Positions 36,121-46,806 of a stretch of DNA of 64,000 nucleotides are shown in pieces. This DNA comes from Whitmania pigra (lineage: Eukaryota; Annelida; Clitellata; Hirudinida; Haemopidae). The notes below the pieces were generated by a model. The model had not been told where the DNA came from. It did no database searches and saw only the letters and a list, made by a program, of their open reading frames with translations. The position numbers were made by a program, and so were the translations under genes. The DNA is taken from positions 310,001 to 374,000 of the forward strand of contig JAJTWR010000044.1 of NCBI GenBank assembly GCA_021613335.1, in the 5' to 3' direction. The first letter of the stretch is position 1, and every line of letters begins with the position of its first letter.

Positions 36121-36245
36121 TTAAATCATTAAATTAATTGCAATCATTTAAATCATTAAATTAATTGCAATCATTTAAATCGTTAAATTAATTGCAATCG
36201 TTTAAATCGTTAAATTAATTACAATCATTTAAATCATTAAATTAT
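36121..36245. repeat. Minisatellite, ~26-27 bp x ~4.5
   Basis: Tandem copies of an AAATCATTAAATTAATTGCA-type unit, with T/G variants (AAATCGTT) in the middle copies. Confidence 0.85.
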
Positions 36246-37199
36246 TTGCCACGTTTTTAATTCCACTTAATTATCCTGAATGTGGATCAATCAGTTCACC
36301 TGGATATTTGGCAGCACATAAAATTCCAATGAAACTTTTCGATTAGGTTTGTGAAATGAGGTTGAATTGGCTCACGAAGTTTCACAAATGTGACAAAATG
36401 ATTTCAAGATCTATTTAAGTTTTCCGGGTGATTGTTTAATCATTTGATGGATTGCCTCATCACACCCGTTATCAGACCCATTGATTTGTGAAGAATGTAT
36501 TGATGGATTAATTACAGTATAATATTTGATGATTGATTATTATTATTTAAACAATGTTTCTCTTTATTATCACCCGTTTAAATATGTCAAATCCGATGAA
36601 GAAATGTTTTACCTTTAGACAAAAAAGTAGAAAGAAATTGCTCGTTGTATTGCAAATTTCTTTCATATTCTGAAGCTATAAGTGGATTTAATCATTACAT
36701 ATTATTACAAACGAAATAAATTAAGTTAAATGATGAATCACCATGGACAATTAATCAAAAGGTTCCTTGAGTGACTGCCGATTTAAGCGTGTCAATTAAA
36801 TTTTTATCATAATTTATCTTAAATTAAAATCTTAAATCATGTTCCTGAAACATTATTTTCAAAATTAACTCCAGGTTTTGGCCGCTAATTTACCTGGGTT
36901 TTCAGGAAAACACGAACTGACATTATTTTTAATTGGCTCGAATCTTTTCCTCCTGGAAAAGTTTGTGTTACCATGGTAACTAGTAAAGGCTGAGCGCATT
37001 GGCACGTAATAACGTGAGTAATTTTCATTAATTACCAGTAACAATTTCTACTACCTTTGATTCAAAATCATGGTTTATTAGTACGAAATGTCGTGTAAAT
37101 GTCCGTAATTCATCCAGACTGCTCTCAATTTAAGTAATTAAAACCAATTTTTTTGGCTCTCGAAAAATAACTCATCTACATCTGAAAACAGGTATCGGC

Positions 37200-37382
37200 T
37201 TCGTCGAGCAATCATCATCATCATCGTCATTGTCATCGTCATCGTCGTCATCGTCGTCATCGTCGACGTCGTCGTCGTCATCATCATCATCAATATGGTC
37301 GTCGTCGTCATCAATATCATCATAATTACCGTCATCAATACCATCATCATAATCATCATCATCAGCAGCATCAACATATTCG
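37200..37382. repeat. (ATC/GTC)n microsatellite
   Basis: Imperfect triplet tract rich in ATC, GTC and TCGTCG, similar in make-up to the tract next to the Islet LIM1 exon. It yields false Met/Thr-rich frames on the minus strand. Confidence 0.9.
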
Positions 37383-37737
37383 TCATCTCCATGCTACGTG
37401 CATCTTCAATGTTTTCAATCTAGCCGACATCGTCTTAAAACAAAACTCCATCGATCCTCGGTATCCATGGAAGAAATCTTAATTTATTGACGAACATCCT
37501 CATATTCTCTTGCACTGAGCCGAGAACGTGGCAGAAACGATAATTATCTTGCCGAGGAGTTCTGCTTTCTGGGGTTGAACTTCCTCCATGATTAAATGAT
37601 GAGAAAATGAAATGAAATGAAAAAAACAGATATCACATTGAGGACATAAAAATGCGAGTGCTAACAGGGTGCCAGTCATCAGGTGCCATTGGCTCGAGGG
37701 TCCATAAAATCTATCGATCCCTTCCTTCTTCTCTCAA

Positions 37738-40700
37738 ATGGCTTTGGATCGTTCCCGCGCATCGGCACCGAGTGATTTGAAAACCAAGGATTTGGATTCT
37801 TGCGATTCTTGTCCTCAAACGCGACCGGAAAGCAGGAATTTGTACGAGAGACTTTCCAATGAATCCTTGCACAGCCAGCAGTGCCTTAGAGACGTCGTTT
37901 TGGGAAGAAGGATCGGTTTTTATCGCCTGAGAGATCAGATTGGATCGGGCAATTTTTCTCAAGTCCGCCTCGGAATTCACCTTCTCACTCATAGTTAGTT
38001 GTTCGCATTAAAATCGCCTTAGTTTGTATTTATTTATAAGGATTTGTATATGTTTGTATATATTTGTCTGGTCATAAAAAGTTTCATTTGATGATTTTTC
38101 AGTTCTAATATCATTTTATGTAATCTTTCGCAAGACTGATTCAAGTGTTTAACTTCTTCAATTTGATTTTAACTGTGCTAATAATTTGCTTTTTACTGGT
38201 TTGAATGTTTTAAACCAAACGTTTTGCAGCGAAAAGGCGTCCTTTATGAAATATCACTAAATGTTTTAAGTTAATTATTTTATCACTATTCCTATCAATA
38301 TTTAACGATGCCGTTTTAAATTATTAATTTCTTATTTTTCATTCCAATGAAGAAATATTTGTGGAATATAAATGTTGTTCAGATCAACAGGTGTGAAATC
38401 CATCTTCACCCATTCAACTATTGTTTGCAGATCAAACATTTTTCTTGATAATTCATCACAAACCTCACTTTTGCTCTCCCAAGCATCATATTTTCATTAA
38501 AATCTCAAATTTTAATCAATAATTTAATAACTTTCGGTTGCATATACTCAGCAGCTTATTCTATTTTTGTAAGATGTTCATAGCAATTATTCTGCTTAAA
38601 AACTATCCTAGACTGAATACTAAATGTAAATGTAAACTAATGCAGGTTAATACAGTGCTTAGAGGCTTTGGGGGGGCTTTTTGTAACTATAAATTTATAC
38701 AATTTCTTATCGGTTAAATTTTGCAGGTTTTTGAAAAATTAATGGTTTCGACTCGACTGAAACGATACTTTAATCCAAATAAATGTGTCAAAGAATTTGT
38801 TCCGAAATATTCTAAAGATTTATTAAAAGAATAATTTCTTAAGATACTGTTACTCTGAATTTAATCAATCTCTTCAAAAGAATAAGGCACGCAACTCGTA
38901 ATGCACCGAACCCAGTGACACCAAGAGAATCTTCCGCAATCACGCATGATTGTAGTTGTTTTTCACTAAATATTAATGAACTTTAAAAATCTCTCTTGAA
39001 TGAGAATCTCCTTAGACAGAGTTGCCGTCAAAATTCTGGACAAAATACGAATGGAGCAGAAGGTGAAACGTCTCCTGTCGAGAGAAATATCATGCATGGA
39101 ATGCCTCCACCACCCAAACATAATTAGATTCTATGAGGTCATCGAAACCCTTTCCAAGATTTTCATCATCATGGAGTATGCCAGTGACGGGGAACTGTAC
39201 ACCAGGATCACCAACGAGGGAAAGATTAACGAGAAGCAGGCAAAAACTTACGTCGCCCAAATCGTATCCGCCGTACAGCACATGGTAGTATGAATTAGGA
39301 ATTTCTGTAGGTTTCAAACAGAAAAAACTTCATGGAATTAATATTTCAGCACAGCAAGGACATCATACATAGAGACATAAAGGCTGAAAATATATTCTTC
39401 GCCAGTTCTCAAGTCTTGAAAATAGGAGATTTCGGCTTCAGCAACTGGTGCAAACCGGGAGAAACGCTCAACACATTCTGTGGGTCTCCTCCTTACGCTG
39501 CCCCTGAACTATTCAACGACACCAGTTACTATGGAGCTTACGTTGACATCTGGTCTTTGGGGATTCTTATTTACTTCATGGTCGTCGGTCGTCTGCCTTT
39601 CCAAGCAGATACAATCGGCAGGTGTCGCAGAATAACTGATTACTACCGTGTTTCCCCGAAAATAAGCCCGAGCATGATTTTTCAAGATGCTCGTAATATA
39701 AGCCCTAACCCGAAAATAAGCCCTAGTAACTAGAGTTAATATCGTTAGCCAGAATTTACGGTCTGTTGCAACACAATAATAAGTTGGATTGCAAGCCACT
39801 AATTTAATATCAGTAAACTTTTAGTGAGATAATAACAGTAATCGCATGTAAGATGTAAACGGGTAAGCAGATAAGGCAAACAGACAACCAATAAGAACAC
39901 AGTTGCATTGGGTTGCGTTTATGAATTTTCTTAATTCAGTGCGTCTAATATGTAATACACTTATTATAACCATTAATAGTTATTTCGACATTACCTTATT
40001 TCGTCAAAATAAGTACAAAAAGAAAAAGCTATTCCATTGAATATAAGAAAGAAATCGTAGAAGGCTCACTGGACAAGAATCCTATAGCATTCTGTTAAGA
40101 AAATAAGTTGAATATCCGAATGATCATCAAATCAAGAGGTCATCAATTTAAACTAAGGTCATATTTTTGCACAATAGACAACACCAAATAGTTTTTCACA
40201 AATCAAATTATTAACATCTGGGATAATCTACCTAATACCATAGTTTCAGCTAGCCCCTACAGTCGCTTCACCTCCATTCTTAATGAATATTACTTGTCTC
40301 CTTTTCTCGTCTATTACTGATTGAACCTCTCGTTTCTTTTCTCAATGTTTTGCTGTTTGATAGTGGGCAGGTAAAAGGCTTCGGTCTTCTACCCACTTAA
40401 TAAAAAAAATGGCGAGCATAGCATGATGACCTCAGTTAACAGTTAGACGAGGGAAATAATAATATTAAGAAGTAAAAGTGGGGATCAGAAACTCTGTGAA
40501 GGCTACCCTGCGAGATGTTGTGAGTTTGGTTAAGAATTCAATGTGTCAAATCACTGGCAGTTGTGTTGCCAATGCGGCAGGGAACATAAAGTTCTTTTGC
40601 TAAATGTGAGAAATTGAGACCAATAGTTCTGTGGGAAATGAAATCACAAGAAATTCAGTCAGGAATTCAGAGTTAAGAGATTTATATTGATGCTCCGGAA

Positions 40701-41552
40701 GAAGTTGACTAATTTAAAAAAATACTCTCAGAGATTTTCTAACATTTTTGTAAAATATTAATTTTTTAAATAAATGATTAAAATCATCCTCTTCGCCTCT
40801 TGTAGCTTAATAATTTGTATAACATGAAAAAATGTTCTGGTGGGTTGTTGTTGACGAAAATATAAGACACCCCCGAAAATAAGCCCTAGCGCGTCTTTTG
40901 GAGCAAAAATTAATACAAGACACTGTCTTATTTTCGGGGAAACACGGTAGTTTTTAATATTTTAAATGACTATTATAAATGTTAAATGTACTTAATATTA
41001 TAAATGTATTACATTTAAAAATAGATTGAAAAAGTGCATCATGGAATGCAACATTGAGATTCCCGGTCACGTCTCCGATTCCTGCCAATTTCTCATCAGA
41101 TCTATTTTGAAAATCAAACCAACTGACAGGTTCTCGTTAGAAGAAATTAGGACATCAAAATGGCTCCAAGGTGTTTCGTTTCCAGAGCCACTTAAAGTTC
41201 CATCCAACTTGGAATCCATACCTGAGCACGTTTAAAAAATGTTTTTAGAATTAAAGGTACTCTTTAATAACTAATTGACCTCATTCACTCATTTAGATTC
41301 GAAGAACACGCAGACGAAGATCACTTAGAAACAAGAAAAAGACTCAAGGATCTCGGCATATCGGATGACCACATAGCATACGCCTTATCGAGGCAATGTC
41401 GAAACAGTGTTGCAGGTGCCTACCAAATAGTTTTACATCAGATTCAGAAATCCAAGCATGAGAGCGATCAGCTTGAGTCTGACCTAGTTCCAAATTCTTC
41501 AAAAGATTTCAATGGATCTAAAAGACAATCTCGCCTTTGTAACATTCTATAA
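37738..41552 (+). CDS. NIM1K: NIM1 serine/threonine kinase (AMPK-related)
   Basis: Cytoplasmic CAMK-group kinase related to AMPK/MARK. Exons 37738-37993, 39016-39284, 39350-39621, 41025-~41220 and 41297-41552. The N-terminus carries the NIM1 signature LGRRIGFYRLRDQIGSGNFS with the Gly loop. VAVKILDK has the catalytic Lys. The catalytic loop is IIHRDIKAENIFF, the Mg loop KIGDFGFSNW, then NTFCGSPPYAAPELF and YVDIWSLGILIYFMVVGRLP. The last exon contains LKDLGISDDHIAYALSRQC and ends SRLCNIL, like vertebrate NIM1 (FCSIL end). All catalytic residues are present, so it should be active. The joins H|N, HM|HS and R|L fit in phase. The join between the last two exons is not in phase with a GT donor: exon 4 reads into a stop (41233-41235), while exon 5 needs phase 2. 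Either a GC donor near 41222, alternative C-termini or a sequence error could explain it. Intron 3 holds a transposon. Confidence 0.93.
37994..39015 (+). other. NIM1 intron 1
   Basis: AT-rich intron of about 1 kb; no RNA gene or transposon recognised. Confidence 0.6.
39646..40947. mobile_element. TIR DNA transposon in NIM1 intron 3
   Basis: Inverted termini CCGTGTTTCCCCGAAAATAA at 39646 and its complement ending at 40947, each flanked by TA (39644-39645, 40948-40949), which suggests a Tc1/mariner-type insertion. The symmetry actually extends outward to ACTACCG...CGGTAGT, so the true boundary is uncertain. A degenerate plus-strand piece near 40020-40080 reads YSIEYKKEIVEGS, like the N-terminus of a CENP-B/pogo-type DNA-binding domain. 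Further GAAAATAAGCCCTA blocks occur inside each end. A LINE scrap is nested within. Confidence 0.75.
40150..40425 (+). mobile_element. LINE 3' fragment nested in the TIR element
   Basis: The plus-strand frame FFTNQIINIWDNLPNTIVSA followed by SPYSRFTSILNEYY is the conserved extreme C-terminus of CR1/RTE-like LINE reverse transcriptases (FFxxRvinxWNsLP...). It ends in an A-rich tail near 40400-40410, which implies a very short 5'-truncated insertion. Confidence 0.7.
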
Positions 41553-42481
41553 TTTTCTTATCATTCGCTGTTCGATATGATTAATCAGTCAATATTTCAC
41601 ACTTGAATGCACTAAGTCAGGCCTTAAAGTTGTGGTTTTTGTCGTTTCATCATGACAAGTCTTAAATTATTTGCAATTTGATGTTCGACTAGAATTTCTA
41701 ATTTTTTTAATTTGCACAACTAAGTGGATTAAAACCGTATTTAGCCGTGCAAGTAAAGGGATTGTCGATCCGCATGAAGTAAAAAAACTTTCTACAACTT
41801 GTATCGAATAAACAAAAACAGTTTTGTTTCCTCTTTCAAACACGTACTTGCTTGTCACCAATCTTTGGAGGTGACACTCAGATTATTTGGCGGCTCACAA
41901 TATTTGGCAACTTCATCTGCCCACATGCTCAAAACCTCGCCACGACGTTCGAATCCAGTCCTTGTCACCTAATTACCCATAGCAACGCCCCAACAGAAGC
42001 ACGATAAAGTGCGCACTACGCCGGAGCTAGCGTGCTGATGTTGACATCCCTACAAGCGAAAGCAGCATAACATGTAACGGGCGCCAACAGAGCCTATTAA
42101 ACCTTGGACGCAATACCAAAATACTAAAAATAAAAATTGAAATCGTGGCCCCCCAGCAAATAGGAAAACTTCAGCTACCATTTCTAGATGTACAAAATAA
42201 AATATAAAGTCCTCATCCAAATGTACAAAACTGATGACAAACAAGAGTTCTGACAAATTGTCCTCTGATTCAATTGAATTTGACTAAAATAGCAATAATA
42301 TTTAAGATGAAGCAGTTAGTGCAGGTAAGAACGTGAAGACACAGAGCTTTTATCAAATGGTATTAAATCTTCATCAAGTATGGTTAGCACTATTTCTCAA
42401 TCTCATCCTTTCCTGTGAAAAAGTATTTTTCCAGGAAGTGGCAAGACCCAAAGAACACCTACAACGAGACATTTACTTGCA
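41553..42481. other. Intergenic between NIM1 and RMND1 3' ends
   Basis: Convergent 3' flanks. The stretch ~41850-42150 is more GC-rich than its surroundings, but I recognise no gene or element in it. Confidence 0.5.
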
Positions 42482-45400
42482 TTAAAACAATGACCAAGAC
42501 TGAAAGAATAGAATTTCAAATGAACAAACTTCAATCATGATTAGAAAGATTATCATCAGCTCGAGTCTTGTGTGGTGCTTGTCCTTCAAGTGGTCCCTTA
42601 TCAACTCCACGAATTCAACCGAATGGTGAAGCTTCTCATTAATTACCTTAAAAATTAATCAAATCCTTGAAACTAATTCAACTATCTCCTTCAAGGAAAA
42701 TGAAATGGCCTCTTTGTATTTGTGGGACATCTGGCATCCTTCTTACTTATGTATTCTTATCATTTGCAGAAATGTTTGCATTGTGAATTGCATTATTAAA
42801 GAGTATACTAGTATATTACATATTACTATATATAAAAGAGTACACTATTACATTACTTATTACTATATATAAAAGAGTATACTATTACATTACATATTAC
42901 TATACATATTATTTAAAACTCTTTTTTAAACTCGTAGAAGGTCTTCCAAAACCAGATTAAAATTAAAACTACAAAGTTTCAATTAAATGCATATGAAATT
43001 GTCTTCAAATAAGTAGCTCTTAGCATTTTTGAACGCAAAGTAATTGATTGTACATGATGTGCAAAGAAATAAATTAAATACGATCACAAATCGGGATAAA
43101 CAAATTATTCAAATTGGCTACCCTGGTTCTCATTGGAATGTTGAGGAACTGGCATGTTTTCAGGTAGAGCTTTTCAAGATTGCTTCTGTCCCAATAAAAA
43201 TCAGGTGAGTCCAAGAGACTTGATCCCAGATTGATGTGATGTCTGCATGATTTGCAAATAATTCATTGGCATCAGACAATTCTCACCATCAGACATTCAC
43301 ATTGCAATTCACCTGAGATTGTAAAGTCTTCCACATCTCTTCAGCACATCATCCATCGACACCCTCAACTTCCTTCCCTTCTTCAGGGCCTGTGCATTAA
43401 ACGGATGTTTTAGGATACAATACCAACAATACCATGATCAGGAAATTAGAAAGCAAGAAGCATAAACAAGCTTTTAATAAGCTTGGAATTCATCACCAAA
43501 AATTACATGAAACTGACTTCAAGTAGAGATTTGTTGGATGTCACATCCTTATCCAAGAATGCCTCCCAGATGGCCAGTTTGACTAAAATATTAATATTAT
43601 ACTAACTTAATAAATAACGTTAACACGTTACAAAGTAATTAATCAAGAGTTGACAATTTAATTCTACCCTTAAACAAGTTTGCAAAATTTCTTAAATTGA
43701 CCTGAATGTGAAATAGCATTGGAAAATGCAAGCATTTCCAGGGGATGAAAGGAATTGCCTTCCAGCTTTTGAAGGTGGATGTCACCATTAACCAGGGCAC
43801 TCTTGCCTCTGAAATAATTTACATGCAGAGATTATAAAATGTGACTATGTATTGAATCATCGAACCAATAAAATGTTACGTGAACAACCATCTGGAAACA
43901 GGAAAACGAATGAGAACATCTTACTCTGCAACTTGACAAACGAGAGATTCCCTCTGCTCGTCAACGAGAGATGCCTCGTAAGGTGCCACTTGGAACTTTG
44001 ATAGAAGCTTCAGAGTTTCTGTCTTCTAACCAAGCCATAAATTAACAATTAAATGCATATTATTTTAATTAAAAATACATGTAATATGAAATAATAACTT
44101 TCAAACTTATTAGTTCATAATTGTGAGAAAAAGTAGATAAAAATTGTGATTATTTAATTCTTCTAACTTCATCATCTGTGCAATTCCAAAAGACCACTGA
44201 TCCTTCTCTGTAATTTAATTATTAAATAAATAGCTAATTTTGATAAGAATTCATAAAATACATTTCAACTATTTCCAAAATTGGATGCAACGGCTAACAC
44301 ATGACTATCAGATTTTCAATTACTTAACTAAATAATTTAATCATCCTAATCAAAAAGAAAGTAGAATATATCGTTAATTATTTAAATCATTTGTTATGGT
44401 TTATTTCTTTATTGAATGAGTAAAAACAACAAATACGATGAGACATCTTAAAAACAGGCTGTACTGGTGAAGTGAATACATCTACTGGCAAACTAACTCC
44501 AGGCACATAAAGCCAAAATGGACAGTTGTATTCATAATAGTAATAAATAATACTCAGCACAAACACTAGGAACAAATGTCTTTAGACCAATCCATCCAAC
44601 AAACATAACAGATGTAACATTGTAAGCCAATGTAATGATGTGATAAGAGAATCATTAAATACAACCTGATCTAACACTTTTAATAGAAATTTTGTGTTGT
44701 TCTGGTTAGCTACAGAATGTAACTCTATTGCCAAGTGGCCATAACAATAAATCTCCTGGTTAAGGCGGCCCAATGCGCCGTGCGATATGAGTATCTCCAT
44801 TTATAAATACTTGAAAGGCTACATCTCTACTTAAATCTTCAAAGCAAATAACTTATTTTGAATATAGCTTGATGAGTAATCATTGTGGGTATACAAGCCA
44901 TAATATTAAACTTGATTATTATTACATTATTTAATGGTAACTGATGGCTAAACTCAATAACCAAACAGAATAGCATCAGAGGTTCTTGTAACCATTTATA
45001 TAGCACTCTTTCCCAAGGGTTTTGTGGCAGTGCTAACTTGATTTTGAGCACGACACATTACAACTGTTGTCATATGAACTGCCGCATTAAGGTACCAAAA
45101 CCCATTCAGCCACCCTACATGCCAATATGATCCCTAATTCTTACATTAATTGATACAAACCTTAGATTTAAAAATTTAAGGCTTTACAAAAATTTGTTAA
45201 ATAAAACCTGAACAAGAAATATCCTTTAAACAATTCAGATGGCTGAAATTTGAGTTCCACATGAAGAACATCCATAGCATCTGGAATAATTTGAACCCAC
45301 AATGTGATATGTACAAGCTTTAACATAAATATTTATAATAAGTTACTGAACAAAACATTTACTTTAAGTACTGGATAATGTTTCTTATTTTTAAATATGG

Positions 45401-45893
45401 ATCATAATTGCAATTACATAATCATAATTATAAGATTGTGATTAATAATGCTGCAAAAACCTTCTGGCAGCTCTTTGAGAGATGTTGCACTTTGACTTTT
45501 CAAATGGCTTTTTAGACTGTCAAACTTATATTCATCAGAAGTTGCATAAGCAGTGACGTCAATGAATTTCTAAAACATAAAGCAATTTTAGAAATGTAGC
45601 CTTATGGCACCATATAATAATGGCACGTTAATTCAATCCCATTATTCTACTTAAATATTAAACTTTTTCACAAATTCAATTTCCATTTTTCCACAAACCT
45701 GAGTATGTTCAGAATCATTCGTCACAGTCCTCCTCTGCATCATTTTGTTTTGCACCTTCGCATGACTCAGGGTCACATAATTTCTGTTTAATGATGCCGT
45801 TTTCCTAAACTTTACAAGCATCCCAAAACTTGGAGCACTGGGTTTGCTGATGAAGAAATGATGAAACACTGTACATCTAGTCAGGACATTCAT
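42482..45893 (-). CDS. RMND1: RMND1, mitochondrial DUF155 protein
   Basis: Inner-membrane protein needed for mitochondrial translation. Exons in transcript order: 45699-45893, 45461-45569, 45208-45280, [gap], 43925-44025, 43702-43808, 43514-43582, 43313-43389, 43122-43242, 42482-42646. The N-terminus is Arg/Ser/Lys-rich without acids, as expected for a mitochondrial presequence. DUF155 blocks: [71 protein letters not shown] and [20 protein letters not shown]. The final exon has [20 protein letters not shown] and a C-terminal hydrophobic segment [13 protein letters not shown], the membrane anchor. One short exon (the [13 protein letters not shown] block) was not located between 44026 and 45207, where the intron holds unrelated DNA. 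Stop TAA at 42482-42484. Confidence 0.9.
42790..42905. repeat. Tandem repeat, ~51 bp x ~2.3, in RMND1 intron
   Basis: Copies of AAAGAGTATACTATTACATT plus TACATATTACTATATAT follow each other between the last two RMND1 exons, with small changes (TACACT, TACTAGTA). Confidence 0.8.
44380..45130 (-). other. Unidentified insert-like segment in RMND1 intron
   Basis: Several short minus-strand frames (44387-44575, 44582-44800, 44839-45051) look protein-like but match neither RMND1 nor a family I know. The sequence CCTTGGGAAAGAGTGCTATA and the TAAATGG after it (minus strand, near 45015-44998) resembles the 3' region of L2-related SINEs or LINEs. It is most likely a decayed retroposon. Confidence 0.4.
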
Positions 45894-46806
45894 GACGAAA
45901 CCTAGTTTACAGATTTGTTTCTAGTCTTAATTGGTTAGTTAATCTTAGTCTCAACTCCTCAAAAAAAAAACTCTGCGTTGATGTCCCAAGAGTGCTTTAA
46001 ATTAATAATTTCCACAAGCAATCCGATGTCGGAGGTGCTGATTTCAAAAGCAGAACATGCGGACCAAAGAAATGTTAATCTTATTGACTATCACTTTAAA
46101 AATTTGTGACACTTTTAATTTAATTTTTAAGGTTAAATAAACATAATAGCCATAAATAACAATTTTTAAGTCATAACTGATGGCGATCCTTGATCCTCAG
46201 TAGCTATCATGATTGTCTAATTGTTTGGTAGCGCCAGGGCCACAATATTTGTCCCGTTTTACATTGCATTTTTGTCATTGCTCAGTCTCACCAAGCATTA
46301 TTAGGTGGTGTGCGAGTTCCAAACTATCATGATAGAACCCGACAATCGTACGTTTTCATGAGAATGAAAGGCACAAAATTAGCTAATTGCAAATTGTCTG
46401 AAGAGGAGGATCGAGGTTTTAACCGCTTCAGAAAGCCACTAAAACTATAATTCGACCATCCCCAATCTCCCAAAAGTTCAGGCTCCTCTACCAATCCCCG
46501 AAACTATCAAAGAACTTCCCATAATACTTTTTGGCTAGAAAAGCTTAGAATTATCCCTCCCAGCAAGCCCTGCTACTTTCTGACATCCACTAACCCTTAC
46601 AAATTCAAGAAATCCAAGATGGTTATGGACGACCCACTAATCACTAACAGCCTATACATAAGTTAGCGTTGGTTGACAGCATTTTAAAGTAAAATCGCCA
46701 TTACCACTACCTTTATCACCACAAAATACTAGACACAAGGTGTTATGCTACCATGCTTCAATCCTTAAAATTTAGGCTCTCTTCGTTTAAGTTCCAAAAA
46801 TTGTGA
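45894..46806. other. Intergenic between TANGO6 3' end and RMND1 5' end
   Basis: Both genes are on the minus strand, so this holds the TANGO6 3' flank and the RMND1 promoter. No motif, RNA or transposon recognised. Confidence 0.5.

Larger units (their letters stand above)
35281..37737. other. Intergenic between CUB-like gene and NIM1
   Basis: AT-rich, with no supported exon except possibly a missing first exon of the CUB-like gene. Contains a minisatellite (36121-36245) and a triplet microsatellite (37200-37382). The frame at 35564-35803 lacks resemblance to known proteins. Confidence 0.5.

Noticed and set aside
44387..45051. Minus-strand ORFs as additional RMND1 exons
   Set aside because: They do not resemble the missing RMND1 block and are separated by stops without suitable splice phases.
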